A stretch of 64,000 nt of DNA from Maniola hyperantus (taxonomy: Eukaryota; Arthropoda; Insecta; Lepidoptera; Nymphalidae). Where the stretch lies: positions 5,766,001 to 5,830,000 of the forward strand of contig NC_048538.1 of NCBI RefSeq assembly GCF_902806685.2. The letters run 5' to 3'. Positions within the stretch are counted from its first letter, which is position 1. Each line of letters opens with the position of its first letter. The notes beneath the pieces were generated by a model that saw only the letters and a program-made list of their open reading frames with translations, was not told the DNA's origin and did no database searches. Shown here piece by piece: positions 36,501-44,889 of the stretch. Position numbers and translations under genes: made by a program.

Positions 36501-39500
36501 GAAATTTGATATTGGGGCACATGAGTAAAGATATATTTTGGGCTTTTAGTATGGGGTTATTCATGACTTGGATGAAGAAATACCTAAAAAATCCAGTAGT
36601 ACATTCAAGATAGTACGATAGAGTACGATAGAAGGGGAAACCAGGTCAAAAAGTTTTTGGGACACTCTCCGAATATATCCTGTAGAATAAATACCGTGTG
36701 CGAATTTTTGTCACAATAATAATATACCACATTATATTTTAGTGTCATTAGGTGGAAAAGTTATGACTGCGGTCGACAGTTGACGCAATAATTTTTCACG
36801 TCTCATGATTCGCATTAGTCTTGTCTACTATGTACCTACTAGGTAAAGCTTTTGTTGTTATTTTTAGTGAAAATATTACAATAAAACTGAAAGATAGCCT
36901 TATCTAATTACCTACTATATAAATCATGCCCGCGTGGAATGGTGCCAAGAAAACTGGCTGCATTCCTATGCTGGGCAGCCAGGCTGATCTGTTGCGCGAA
37001 AAATGAGCCAGCCCTTCTATCACCAGATGAGGCTATTAATCGAGGTGAAATGGCTTTTTAGCACTAAAACTCCATGGCCCCAGCAGGGTCTCCACGGTAA
37101 ACGGAACAAAAATATAACTCTCTATAAGAGAGGCATACTTGCGACGCTTGCCGTTATCAGCCATTTCTGCTGCGGCTCCGTTGTATTTTAAATCTCTACT
37201 TCTTATAATGTAAAGTATAGTAGTTTCTTTATAGGTAGTAACTAGTACGCATAACCAATTTACGTACCTTTTGATTGAAATGAAATGTTCAGAAGTTCAA
37301 AAGCATAATATTCTAGCCTGCTTCAACTTTGTTCAGAATTCGTCCAATACAACTCAAAATAGTGTAAATAATTATTATTGAGCGACAGCTAGCAAGAAAA
37401 CACCATGTTTTTTAGTGTACCTAGATTAGTATTGGCTCGTCAATTGCCCTGTTTTGCTATTTATACCTATAGTTTAAGTGCAGTTTAATGTGTAAGTAAC
37501 ATGTGTACAGAATAATTTTACAGACGCACCTTATGTGTTAATTAAAGTATTATTAGTATGTAGTTTATTTTTAGTCGGTCATTTACATCCTTCCCATAAG
37601 AACGGCCAAACAAAATTTTAGCTTGCCGAATATACTTAAATGTTTGCTGTTAGAGCGTTTAACTGCCCGTTTATGTTTCTCTGATATTTTATGCCTCTAT
37701 TTTCCAAGTTTAGTAACCATCTGAAATAGATTAAAAGCTTTCATTTGTTTGGGATCATTACAAGACAGAAATATATTCATTGACGTAAACTCCGACGATG
37801 GGTAGGTAGGTACGTATGAACAACGTTTTACGTTATTGTTGGAGTCGTACTTTGTCTGCTTATGAGTATATTATACTTATCTGCTGTAAGTAGTAGGTAT
37901 AGTTATTATTTTATTAAATATTTTATGTTGTATGTAAAAAAGAAAATGTTCTATATAAGAATTTTTAATTTGAATTCTGAACGCACCCGAAAAAAAACAT
38001 TATTTATTCATAGAATCTTCTTGAATTAGAACCTCCTTCACGGTCTGACTTGCGCCCTATTAATATAGAAACTTCTTATTGAAACCTACACGGTACTGGC
38101 GCCTCTTGTATCAAGCCTCCTAGCGTTTTCCTCGCTGTAGTAAGATGGAAAGTTGTGTGTTTCGCACGGCTGCAAATTTATTTAGGCTCGAGTCTTTGTA
38201 CGTCTTAATCCTCATTTCTACTCGGTGTATTCCTCGCTACGCTCAGGATTCTATTTTTGAACCTTAACATTTCAACCTTAGAATGCTTCGCTGGCTCGGA
38301 ATTCAATACAAACTCTCACGACAAAATAACAACTTTGCAGCCGTGCACAACAAATAACTATAGATTCGGAGATACTCAAAAGGTATCAAGATGGTTTATC
38401 GAAATCAATCGCCGATTTCATTTTCCATGCTTCTTGCATCATCTTAATCAATATAGAGAGGTACCTAAATGTATCGAAACTTTGAACTTATATAACTTAC
38501 GGGAATGTAAGACATGTATATTTTATGGTCTTCTTTCTTCTTTATTATAATTTTGTTTTTGTAAAGGTTTTAACTTTTAACTTCTTTACACTTGCAATAG
38601 AGTTAATGGTTTCTATAGCATACCACTTCGGCATGTGGTCGTCTGGCGAAGGGCCAATGTGTCTGCGCGTGCTCGGGTAGATCTTGACACATCAGAGGAA
38701 TCGGTCTACTCTGATTAATGCTGATCGCCGCATAACCAGAGGTAAAACAGCTACATTGTTTTGACGCGTTTTATTTGTGGTCATTATAAATTATTAATTT
38801 TATGGCTAATTATGTTATTTTGCATTCTCTTAACACAGAGGGGAAGCTGATATTAGGTAGTTAATAGGAATTATGTTTCGACTACCTTTTTGATCTGTAG
38901 AAGGTAGCGAGAAACGGGTAATCTATCCTCAGGCGGAGGACCGTATTTCGTGGCGAAGTCTCAAAAAAGCTTATGTCCAGCAGGCGGCAGTGGACTGATG
39001 GACTGGATTGATTTGTTAAAAATCATAACAAAGCTGGGAATTTCGTTCTTCTATTTCTATCGTTTGCAAAACCCTTTATGGCTTTCGCTCGCTACACGCA
39101 TGATTTCAGTTTAGTTATTGCATTCACGCGTACGACAGACGCGTGGTGCAACGATAGGTATTCAGAGCAAAGGGTTATTTCTGTTGTCACAGTTAGCCGA
39201 CCCGCCACCGACCGGTTATATTTGTACTGATAGTCTGATAGTGACGCAGATCTAAAAGGCAGATTCTAATCTTGATAGATAATTTTGCGCCATTGAAAGG
39301 TTATTGTTATTTATGTCGTGATTTATTTAATCCTACTAATATTATAAATGTGAAAGTGTAGATGTTTGGATGTTTGGATGTTTGTTACTCAATCACGCAA
39401 AAACGGCAGAACGGATTTGGATAAATTTAGAATGGAGATTGATTATACCCTAGATTAACACATAGGCTACTTTTTATCTCCTACTTTAAAAGTTTAGTAT

Positions 39501-42500
39501 ACTTAACTAATTTTGGCTCACCGAAACCAAATTGTGTACTAGGTAGGCACAACGATCGAACTAAAATGTGAATCATTCGTTTTTATTCTTCCAATAATAT
39601 TGTTGCGCACATATTGAAGTCGTCAAATTATTTACTACAGCTTTATTTCATTGCTAGTTATAATATTTTACTAGCCATTATTTAAAGATGTGAAAAATAA
39701 AAAAAGTTCTAAATGGGCACACCTGAAAGTCATTAACAAAGATGTTAAAACTTTTAGCCTGAAGCTTTAATAACTTCGTAAAATAATATTTTGAGTTTGA
39801 AGGCCCATAGTTTGTGTGATTTACAACCCTGGTAACGGGTCGCCATTTTTTTAAGCACGTAGGACGTAGGTGTCAGAAGGTGCGTACGTAAACCCGGTGC
39901 TAATATTTATGTAGTACTAGCTGCCCCGGCGAACTTCGTATCGCCTAACAGTCGATTCTTTTTCTGGATTTTTTTAAAACTTTTCTCCCCGTAAGAACCA
40001 TCCTCGTACTTCAAGGAATATTATGAAAAAAGAATTAGCGTAATCGGTTCAGCTGTACTCGAGATTTTAGATCAGCAACACATTTTATATATTATAGTTT
40101 TAGGCGGATTGTTTATAGTGTGTTAGAAGAATAATGTTGATAGTCTGCACACGGCCTAGAACCCTCTGACATCCTCCGAGAGTCTATGGTTTCAAATAGA
40201 CTCTACACTCTATGGTGACGCTTGGAATATGAATAGTGCATTGCATCGACTTGTAAATTAATTAAATAAGAAACAGTGATTAAAATGTATGTTAAAGAAT
40301 ATCAAAGTGGTTTTCATTCTAACAATAGAGAGATAAGTCGCTATGCGAAGGTATGTGTTACCCACACGCGTACGGAATTTTCCTTCACTTTTTAGGGTTC
40401 CGTACCTCAAAAGGAAAAAAGGAACCCTTATAGGATCACTTCGTCACGCACAACAGACGGAAACACAAAAGAAAGACTTCGTTGTCTGCCTGTCTGTCGT
40501 GTCTGTCAAGAAATCTATAGGGTAGGGTACTTCCCGTTGACTTAGAATCATGAAATTTGGCAGGAAGGTAGGTTTTATAGCACACTTAAGGGGAAAAATA
40601 GGAAAATGGTGAATTTGTAGTTACATTACAAAAAAAATGTGGTCATGAATGAACTAATAATTAGTATTTTCAATTTTCGAAGTAAGATAACTTTACTATA
40701 TCAAGTGGGATATCGTAAATATAGTGGGATATTTTACCTGCACATTCTAAAACAGATTTTTATTAATTTTTATGCATAATGGTTTTTGATTTATCGTGCA
40801 AAATGTCGAAAAATACTACTGTAGCATGGAACCCTTAGTGCACGAGTCTGACTCGCACTTGGCCGGTTTTTTTTAATACAACAATTGTATTGGCCTATCT
40901 GGAGCTTTATAATATCTTTGTATTAATATGTATAAAAAAATAAGACTGTGATTGTGTTATGCTTCCCTATGCTATAGGTACGCTACGAGTGTTTCCAAAC
41001 TCCAAAGTGAAACTAAAGTTTCACCCTTATTGCGACAAAACTGTACCTAATGATGAGAATCCAAATACGAATTTATTCGTATATCTACTTCAGCTTTAGC
41101 GGCTGATATTCAATACCTAACCCGACTTCAACTTTCAACTTTTAGAATCGCGATATCACAGCAATGGTGATTCTTAGAAAAAAAGTATGAAACATTTTTG
41201 TAGAATAAATAATTTTATACCTACAATTTTTGTCTGAATTATTTTTTTGATAAAACTTACCGTTTACGAGAAAACTCGACCTTTGACCTTGAATAACTTT
41301 TTCAGCACCCATGGGATCGATGGGGACTTTTAAAATTTTATTTGTAATGGTGTACCCAAGGTCTCCACTAATATTTGGGTCTGCAAACCTACCACTATTT
41401 TTGTCTAAATTTACTAGGCTAATAATTAAAAAATTAAAAACACGACTGTCGCTGGCAATAAATTAAAAAAAATAGCCATTGTTACTCAGGCTGATGTAAC
41501 AATGCGCCATACATCCAAATCGGTAGGTATGGTTTTGAAAAAAAAAACGCCGAGCTGTGGAATGCCCTTCCTGCGTCCCTGATTCATGCCACGTGCCTAT
41601 AATCTAAATAGGTACCTAAGTTAGTACAAATAAGAGTAAAATATAGGCATCTTCTAAGCAAACGCGCTCCAATCTCATAATTGCTTTTTTGAGCATGATT
41701 TCCTATCAAGCTATAAAAAAGCTATGGCTAGGCATCTCCTAGGCAAACGCGTCCTATTCACATCATCACTTTCCATTAAATCTGATTTTGGTCAAGCGTG
41801 TGCTTAAATAGAATAAAAATTCTATTTTAGCTGTAGTTGAATTTACACATAGGGACTGTTTGTTTACTTCCTGGTATATTTCGAAGTTCAAGGTTTGGGT
41901 GTCTGACTCGGCAGTCCGTTTGTTTGGCTTTCTCGATCGGTTTCGGTTTGTCATCACCATACTAACGATTTTGCATCACTGACGCAATTATGGAAGTTGC
42001 AAATCGTCGTCCTCCATCATCTCAACCCATCGCTGACTGACTACTGAGTACGGGTCTCCTCTCAGAATGAGAGGGGTTTGGCCATAGTCTACCGAGCTGC
42101 CCAAGTGCAGATTGGCAGACTTCACATCCTTTGAGAACTTTTATTAAATTTTATCGATATAACTCTCAAGTATGCAGGTTTCTTCGCGATGTTTTTCTTA
42201 CAAATCAAGTCATAGCTTTAGCTTTTATATTTTTATTCTTATACAAGTTAGCCCTTGACTGCGATCTCACCTGGTGCTAAGTAAAGATGCAGTTTAAGAT
42301 AGTAGCGGGCTAACCTGGAACGGGTATGGCAGTTGCGTAGTTAGTTAATTGGTATGGTGGTGGTAGTTCCAAAAAGTAAGAGCTACGTGCCCGAGATCGA
42401 GCATCACACCGATATCTTAATCACTAGGCCAATCAGTAATCACTAAAAAATATTTTTTTTTGATATGCTACATCCACCGACTGGGAAGAGTGATCACGAT

Positions 42501-43888
42501 CGAGTAATGAAGGACAGAGAGCGGATCTAATTTTGCCAGACGAAGTAGGACACGTCTGTTAAATCAGTCGGATCGTTGCACCTGGCCAATCTCAACCGGT
42601 CAGGTTCGTTATGTGGGGACGAAAATCTGTTTATGTCAACAACTGCTCTTGCCAACTGCACGCCCCGCCCTTCGTTCCCCGGCGACATCCTTGTCTCACT
42701 TGCCACTTGCCAGATAAACAATTTTGTTAGTTTTACTACATTATTCACTCACTCTTTAGTAATTAGTCTTTTAGGATAGTAATACGAGTACAATCTTATC
42801 TACGCTTACCTACTTTATAAGAAAGTATATAAGTAGTATTTTTAATACTTAACTAATTTCATAGTCTTGTGGTAAATTGCATTAATAGAAAATATGGAAC
42901 CCGAAACTAGGATAGCTGGTAGTCTGTCGTAGACTAGAAACGGAGCCTGTCTATCGTGAACTATATAGGTCGATATGGAAATCGGGGAGAGAACGCCCCG
43001 CATATCCGCACAGCCTCCGCGCTAACCCAGCGCGGGTGACGTGCGGGTGTTCGGGGCGTCCCCCCCGCCTCATACCCCGATTGCCATCTCAACCTGTCGC
43101 GGACAATAGATGCTTTATTCATACAAGCCAAGCCAGCCATATCAAGCAAGATGAAGCATTTCTTCTTCCTTGTATGCCCCATTTCGTTATTCTTTGATTT
43201 AAAGGTTAGCCTGTGATAAGGTTGATTTTCGTATGCTACATCAAGGAAATTTTATAACAAATGCTGATGTTTGATCTATAGTACAAGTTTCCAATACTGT
43301 AGCGTGTATTTGAACACTTGTCAATAGACTTAGTTGTAGAACTTGTAGCTCGTAATCTCATCGCTGACTGTCACGTACAATGAAGTTTGTATAAAACCCA
43401 GAAGTCCACGTATCGTGATGAGCACTAAAGTGATGTTATTTTAGTGTTCTTTACCTAATTAGTATATTTCATTAGCTATTTTCATAAAAAATACAAAATA
43501 TAATGTAGAAATAACTCCTTGTTAAGCATCCGTAGTCCGTACGTAGTCATTACCTATGTCTTCAACTCCAACGCATTCGTGTCGAGCGTTCACCTTGTTT
43601 CACATCAAATTTTATTTTTGTAGCTCATTCGAGGTCCCCGCGGCCTTAGTCAAATATTAACCTCCAAAATGTGCTTTTAATAAAGTGGCGGCAAAATGGT
43701 TTTAAATAGTTTGAGCTCGCGAATTCAACGTTTAGAGTGTTTGAGATTCTAGAAGAGTTTATTTTTATGATAACGAACCTTGCACACTCAAAGAATCCCT
43801 TGGTCGGGCTTAAAGAAAATCCACCACCGTCTACTCCATAGGGGTCAGGGGCGAGGAGTACCAGCAGTGGCAGCAGGAGCGTCCACAT
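15517..43888 (-). CDS. Cys-loop ligand-gated ion channel subunit, insect anion-channel type
   Basis: Nine exons (minus): 43888..43779, 34002..33935, 30916..30687, 29598..29378, 28192..28110, 25934..25782, 18837..18639, 17881..17674, 15729..15517. All junctions are in phase and give 494 residues. Seen: hydrophobic signal peptide (residues 1 to about 20), loop A motif WMPD (173-176), Cys-loop from C217 to C231 with 13 residues between (YPLDVQ inside), sequons NYS, NFT, NTT, NKS and NHT in the ectodomain, M1 (about 306-330), M2 (333-353), M3 (366-392), an arginine-rich M3-M4 loop (SRRRQDLRRA), and M4 (464-484) near the C-terminus. The pore entrance has PEIVPGRM where most GABA, glutamate and histamine-gated chloride channels have PAR. 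This resembles, from memory, the Drosophila CG11340 (hodor)/CG6927/CG7589 clade. Ligand and ion selectivity are unproven. Intron 1 is 9.8 kb. Confidence 0.9.
17282..17469. mobile_element. Palindromic MITE, CGCGGCCGAAAG family, copy 1
   Basis: The left arm TAGTACGCGGCCGAAAGTAA, then TGTACATCG, is mirrored by CGATGTACATTACTTTCGGC and CGCGTACTGTA on the right. The interior also pairs (GTAGAGCACTGTCTCTGTC with GACAGAGACAACGCTCTAC). Length is 188 bp. It lies in a receptor intron. A second copy is at 59169-59338. Confidence 0.88.
17970..18216 (+). pseudogene. Tandemly repeated reverse transcriptase C-terminal fragment
   Basis: The block ATAAGAAAGCTCAGAGTCAC, then TCAGCGGGCGATGGAGAGAG, occurs twice about 125 bp apart, each preceded by TCAGAAATGAGGACA. 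Translation gives RKLRVTQRAMERAM and QIRNEDIRE, motifs from the tail of lepidopteran LINE reverse transcriptases. Stops occur in all frames. It is a non-functional, internally duplicated remnant in a receptor intron. Confidence 0.65.
18285..18603 (+). mobile_element. tRNA-derived SINE, family 1
   Basis: An RNA polymerase III A box (TGGCACAGTGGTAAGCGC) and B box (GGTTCGATTCC) head the element. A body follows with GCCAAGCGGTTTAGAGTTCC and the tail GGTGAGATTGCAATCAAGGG, CTAACTTGTATCT and an A run ending at 18602. Copies in the opposite orientation lie at 25390-25650, 35085-35220, 42235-42445 and 47200-47330. The A run indicates retroposition. Confidence 0.85.
19341..19489. mobile_element. GC-rich foldback element, copy 1
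   Basis: The left arm GGTGGAAGTTGCAATCGGGG is mirrored by CCCCGATTGCAATTTCAAC at the right. The interior is GC-rich (GTATGAGGCGGGGGGACGTC, CGCACTGGGTTAGCGCGGGG). Two further copies, 28343-28472 and 42967-43102, also lie in introns of the same receptor gene. Confidence 0.82.
20164..20168. other. Target-site duplication CACTT, left copy
   Basis: CACTT directly precedes the 5' LTR and is repeated directly after the 3' LTR at 24722-24726. A 5-bp duplication is normal for Ty3/Gypsy integrases. Confidence 0.85.
20169..20258 (+). repeat. 5' LTR (90 bp)
   Basis: It starts TGATGTGTATTACACC and ends CATATCTATCA, with TGAT/ATCA terminal inverted bases. It contains AATAAA at 20208-20213. I compared it base by base with the 3' copy and found no difference. 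Confidence 0.93.
20260..20280 (+). other. Primer binding site candidate
   Basis: TGGCTACGCGGTGGGATTGC begins one or two bases after the 5' LTR. TGG pairs with the CCA end of a tRNA, and the following bases would pair with an acceptor stem and T arm reading ATCCCACC. A serine-type tRNA is possible; a tRNA comparison is needed to name it. Confidence 0.6.
20316..24518 (+). CDS. Gag-Pol polyprotein of the Mag-type retrotransposon
   Basis: The ATG at 20316 gives about 1400 residues; the frame is open from 20271 but only via GTG. Domains in order: Gag with two CCHC zinc knuckles (CSVCGLNNHKSEKC and CKKCFQKGHLKKVC, about 226-262), aspartic protease with LDSGSS (about 313), reverse transcriptase (from LPRIEEVF at about 512, YSKIDLKNAYNQ, catalytic box WLDD at about 592), RNase H (LAVDAGPDGLGAVL, about 738; KTDHRPL), integrase zinc finger (H..H..C..C, about 965-1003) and DDE core (HIDYM, VSDND, NGQAENS, about 1028-1120). 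A variable acidic tail ends with a basic patch. Gag and Pol share one frame without a shift. No stop or frameshift is seen. Confidence 0.95.
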   Translation: MSAYLGNLQVFDHKTSEWQIFKGKLVQFLKINKVPDEESKIGVLLTHMTDETYRLVRNLAFPKELESLSYAGLIELLDSHFKLKQCSFADKAKFYGASRSPGESLGDWAARLRGLAVYCDFGTALETNLLDRFVLGLGSGPERDKLFEQKPSSLTLGRAIELAEQAECAKKAKALPSTSEVQVKEEPLFRAKFQGRAGRAAAARKGRADGRASDGDPTKLRDTSRCSVCGLNNHKSEKCFFRGYKCKKCFQKGHLKKVCPNSSSGVYHVDDEELPDGGHESCEECHNINIRYVSDKPILVDLTLGNKNITMELDSGSSVCVISDTLFKDKFADYKLTKSNVKMCMYSGHKISPLGFFIIEANFNNLKKKIRVFVIKDGGPPLLGRDFMSAFNLIITTKINSLCEDTDAQELLEKFPDVWRDELGSFNKFKVKLQLKDNSVPKFFKPRTVPFALKDKVEQELDRLVSLGILVPVNYSQYATPIVPVLKANGQVKIAGDFSITLNKDLLIEKYPLPRIEEVFAKIGGGERYSKIDLKNAYNQFILDKSSQELTTINTHKGLFKYTRLVYGLANAPAIFQKSMETLLTGIDGVSVWLDDICITGPDRNSHLQRLGEVLKRLCDAGLRLEKSKCEFFKKNVKYLGYVISKSGLSTCPDKVKAIISAPEPNNITDVKRFLGVVNYYRNFIPNASALLCPLHELLRNDVPWQWGSRQRNAVAAVRRHLASERVLAHFEPGAQLVLAVDAGPDGLGAVLSQRADDGSERPLAYASRSLAASERNYSQIQKEATAIIFGVKRFHQYLYGCKEPFILKTDHRPLVSIFNSKTGIPVTTALRLQRYAIILSAYNYTVQYVSSDNNKVADYFSRAPLKCDGESTDHDDLDAHYALKFLDETSAATTIREIIQMTERDATLQTVIKYMNRGWPRKISCKSILPYFRCKSDLQFENGCLFRGHRIVIPSLLREKMLRELHNSHLGIVKCKSNARQRMWWPQIDAHIERWIGSCEACVQARPAPPRDPPAPWPPAAGPWQRIHIDYMTVEQKVYLIVVDSFSKWIECVYMHSGTSTKALIGKLKTIFSTHGLPEVLVSDNDVKINSNDFKTFCLNNGIKYMTTPIYHPPSNGQAENSVRTCKKMLKCIIKDSPSIQQTHELLLGYLFNYRNTVHCTTGQTPAKLMFGRNLRSRLDLILPSSRMDRGFCQATKRTFDIGDVVWTRWYSARKETWQLGTIQAKIGNKMYRILIHDLEVCCIRHVDQIIKYTGKEDVKKESYQLPSPPPSAETAIASPIDNNNQSLFPANTQCTDELAVEIETDKTQATTAPDVECVADGGDGEEWGDCEDGECERGLAQSESGSAAAASQGGPSPTVADPEQSPQRELSANAPAPSPTLSCRSKRNRKKVDYRKYF
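24617..24631 (+). other. Polypurine tract
   Basis: The purine-rich AAGTGTGGAGGAG immediately precedes the 3' LTR, where plus-strand DNA priming is expected in LTR elements. Confidence 0.7.
24632..24721 (+). repeat. 3' LTR (90 bp)
   Basis: Identical to the 5' LTR over all 90 bases and followed by the duplicated target CACTT at 24722-24726. AATAAA within it can serve as the element's own polyadenylation signal. Confidence 0.93.
25390..25655 (-). mobile_element. tRNA-derived SINE, family 1, with (GGT)n
   Basis: On the minus strand the B box sequence GGTTCGATTCCCGGCAGGAG and an A-box-like GAGTGGTGAGCGCTATCTG are followed by the same body as 18285-18603 (GGCAAAGCCGTGCCGCCAAG). The far end is a (TGG)n run at about 25393-25420 that may be an expanded tail. 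It lies 130 bases from the receptor exon at 25782. Confidence 0.8.
27524..27546. repeat. Microsatellite (CATA)n
   Basis: About five units of ATAC/CATA follow AAAGTATAT in a receptor intron. The rest of 26000-28100 is AT-rich intron with no recognisable gene. Confidence 0.7.
28343..28472. mobile_element. GC-rich foldback element, copy 2
   Basis: It starts GCGACAGGTCGAGATGGCAA then TCGGGGTATGAGGCG and retains CCGCACGTCACCC and CGCACCGGGTTATCG. The right arm is shortened to CCCTCTCCGATT. It lies 150 bases upstream of the Cys-loop exon (28110-28192). Confidence 0.78.
28896..29094. mobile_element. Foldback element, GCCCCCCRATT family, copy 1
   Basis: It runs from GCCCCCCGATTATGTAAGAA to TTATACAATCGGGGTGC, with internal TTCTGCCTTTTGATTGGC and TTCAACCAATCAAGGGACAG in inverted positions. 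Related to 51694-51862. It lies in the receptor intron just downstream of the Cys-loop side of exon 4. Confidence 0.75.
29958..30172. repeat. Dispersed repeat, well-preserved copy
   Basis: It runs from TAGATGATGCCCGCGACTTC, through ATCCCGTGGGAACCCT, AATTTTCCGGGATAAAAAGT and ATCGGATGAACGGTTGGGCC, to CAGACAGACAGACAGACACA and ATTTATAATATTAGTATGGA. This is a near full-length consensus-like copy of the family and is non-coding. Confidence 0.85.
30975..31672. repeat. GGGTTCCGTA-family element split by a nested repeat
   Basis: The outer element starts GTGCGAGCCAGACTCGTGCA and ends GAGGTACGGAACCCT. Between about 31172 and 31402 it is interrupted by a GCGACTTCGTCCGCG-family repeat beginning CTAGATGATGCCCGCGACTT and ending AAACACACTCTCGCAATTAT. 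The outer element resumes with TGTGATGTAGGTAAGTACAA. The nesting gives the relative order of insertion. Confidence 0.8.
31978..32060. repeat. Short dispersed repeat, copy 1
   Basis: GTACGATAGTAGAAAGGTG, GAGAAACTAGGTCAAACAGT and CACACTCTCCGAAATATATC recur in near-identical order at 36600-36675. Family unknown. Confidence 0.6.
32785..32985 (+). pseudogene. LINE reverse transcriptase C-terminal fragment
   Basis: Plus-strand translation from about 32788 reads DHIARRDSLLLEKILIISKV, then KRPRGRSPMLWS and TTLDRM. This is the conserved HIARR...GKRxRGRSPxRW tail of animal LINE reverse transcriptases. Stops follow, and the stretch ends in a (GA)n run near 33000. It lies in receptor intron 2. Confidence 0.7.
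34200..34260. repeat. 61-bp near-perfect palindrome
   Basis: Two 29-base arms (AACCGAATTAGCACCATTAC ... and its exact reverse complement) flank the three bases TAA at 34229-34231. I found no mismatch in the arms. It lies 200 bases into receptor intron 1, just upstream of exon 2. No similar sequence was noticed elsewhere in the window. Confidence 0.9.
34778..34895. repeat. Dispersed repeat copy in receptor intron 1
   Basis: ACTAGCTTATGCTCGCGACT, TCGTCCGCGTGGACTACACA and CAAAAATCCTTTCTTAGCG identify the family. Truncated and non-coding. Confidence 0.7.
35085..35220 (-). mobile_element. SINE family 1, 3' part
   Basis: AGATACAAGTTCGCCCTTGA, CTGCAATCTTACTTAGTGG and AAGCGGGCTAACCTGGAAGG are the reverse complement of the tail of the SINE at 18285-18603. 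The tRNA-like head is missing, as expected for 5'-truncated retroposition. Confidence 0.7.
35718..35860. repeat. Dispersed repeat copy, truncated
   Basis: CTAGCTGATGCCCATGACTT, CGTCCAATTTAGGTC and CTCCGTGGAAACTCTTTGAT, ending GCATTTATAATATTCGTAGG. Internally deleted copy in receptor intron 1. Confidence 0.65.
36600..36675. repeat. Short dispersed repeat, copy 2
   Basis: ATAGTACGATAGAGTACGAT, GGGGAAACCAGGTCAAAAAG and GACACTCTCCGAATATATCC match 31978-32060. Two copies in one gene's introns, same orientation. Family unknown. Confidence 0.6.
36925..37195. other. Unclassified moderately GC-rich intron segment
   Basis: This stretch in receptor intron 1 (TGCATTCCTATGCTGGGCAG, CTCCATGGCCCCAGCAGGGT) differs in composition from its surroundings and starts with a fragment resembling the CCCGCGTGGA repeat end. 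It may be a transposon piece. No recognised protein motif in any frame. The neighbouring stretches 37200-39340 show no gene. Confidence 0.35.
39340..40100. repeat. Two dispersed repeat fragments in receptor intron 1
   Basis: The first (about 39340-39495) reads TATTATAAATGTGAAAGTGT, then CAATCACGCAAAAACGGCAG and ACATAGGCTACTTTTTATC. The second (about 39915-40100) begins ACTAGCTGCCCCGGCGAACT and includes AGCGTAATCGGTTCAGCTGT. They belong to related, widespread non-coding families. The AT-rich spacer holds nothing else I recognise. Confidence 0.6.
40395..40875. repeat. GGGTTCCGTA-family element, inverted orientation
   Basis: It begins AGGGTTCCGTACCTCAAAAG and ends ACGAGTCTGACTCGCACTTG then GCCGGTTTTTTTT. 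It is a nearly complete copy relative to 3190-3590 and reads in the opposite direction. Non-coding, in receptor intron 1. Confidence 0.8.
42000..42200. mobile_element. SINE family 2, partial
   Basis: CATCTCAACCCATCGCTGAC, GAGTACGGGTCTCCTCTCAG, GTGCAGATTGGCAGACTTCA and ATGCAGGTTTCTTCGCGATG match modules of the SINE at 60085-60325. The tRNA-like part is absent here. Confidence 0.65.
42235..42445 (-). mobile_element. SINE family 1 copy, degraded
   Basis: ACAAGTTAGCCCTTGACTGC, GATCTCACCTGG, GTAGCGGGCTAACCTGGAAC and GGTATGGCAG correspond to the SINE tail. The head end reads GTGCCCGAGATCGAGC and TCTTAATCACTAGGCCA, a degraded tRNA-like region on the minus strand. Confidence 0.65.
42967..43102. mobile_element. 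GC-rich foldback element, copy 3
   Basis: The left arm GGTCGATATGGAAATCGGGG is mirrored by CCCCGATTGCCATCTCAACC at the right. It is inverted relative to the copy at 28343. Interior GCGCTAACCCAGCGCGGGTG is itself palindromic. It lies about 680 bases from the receptor first exon. Confidence 0.82.
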
Positions 43889-44230
43889 GGCGCGCTACGG
43901 GCACACGGGGCGCCGCCGCTCTCTGCTCGCGCACTCTATCACTACACACACTCGGCTGCACATCATCAGCTCACGAGGCACATCACATCGGTCGAGTCGC
44001 GAGCTGAACCAGTCCCGGGTCGAGGTCCGAGGGGCGGCGAGCACGGCACGATACTGCGCTAGCGAAGCAGACGGCGGGCGGGCGCGCGCGCGGTCACGGG
44101 CGCAACCTTCGCTTCCGCGCGATCTCACCCTATGATGCGGCGCGACGCGAGAAAACTACACGCTACGCAATCGCTACGCAGCTGCCGTCCGCGTGAGTGA
44201 CGGTTCGAAAGTGATGCGATGAAAATTGCT
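43889..44230 (-). promoter_or_regulatory. GC-rich 5' region of the receptor gene
   Basis: Directly upstream of the receptor ATG (43888) is a 300-bp G+C-rich, CpG-dense stretch (for example GGCGGGCGGGCGCGCGCGCG) in otherwise AT-rich DNA. It is the natural place for the 5' UTR and promoter. Open frames across it on both strands are by-products of composition. No TATA box is evident. Confidence 0.5.
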
Positions 44231-44889
44231 TATATTTATATCAAGTTAGCGGCACGTGCGTAACCTTGGCGGAATCGTAATTGCTGGTAGCACACGCTCA
44301 ACCGAAGAATTTGTACCTATGAAAAATGTGGAGCATTATAATGACAGACAGGAGATTTGAACAGCGTGTCGCGATCGCGTGTCGCGGTTGCCGTGCCCAG
44401 TAGTTAACAACATTTAACTTTGCGAATTTCTAGTTTCTACTGAATTAAATAGTTAAACAAAGGCAATCGAGTAAAGATACATTAATGATTAACGTGGTCA
44501 AGTGAGATCGGAACGAAGCTTACCGAGACGGTAAGTATGTCTCCATTCCATCTTCAGCGGCAGAGAAGACTCTACCCAGTTCGAATGGAAACTTATTACC
44601 TATACATTGCTTTTTATTTGTGGAAACAAATTCAAGGACATTGAATCCCCTTGTGCCAAATAACCCTTCTGGTGAACTAAAATTGGGGTAAAAATGCGCA
44701 GAGGTTAGTACCTAAGTATTGCGTGCAAGAAACGTAGTTTTATTAAAATCCCGCAAAACCTCGGTGTACAAACTACAAAGCAAACACGATAGTGGAGTGA
44801 GAGGGTTTCTGGGAGACCACTGTATCGAAGTTTCAAATTGACTTTTTTAATTGAAATATTACAATAAAACGTAAAGCTAGCCTTATCTA

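Noticed and set aside
43780..44135. Overlapping frames on both strands upstream of the receptor ATG
   Set aside because: They follow from high G+C and CpG content at the promoter. They encode low-complexity arginine/serine-rich sequence without homology that I can recognise.
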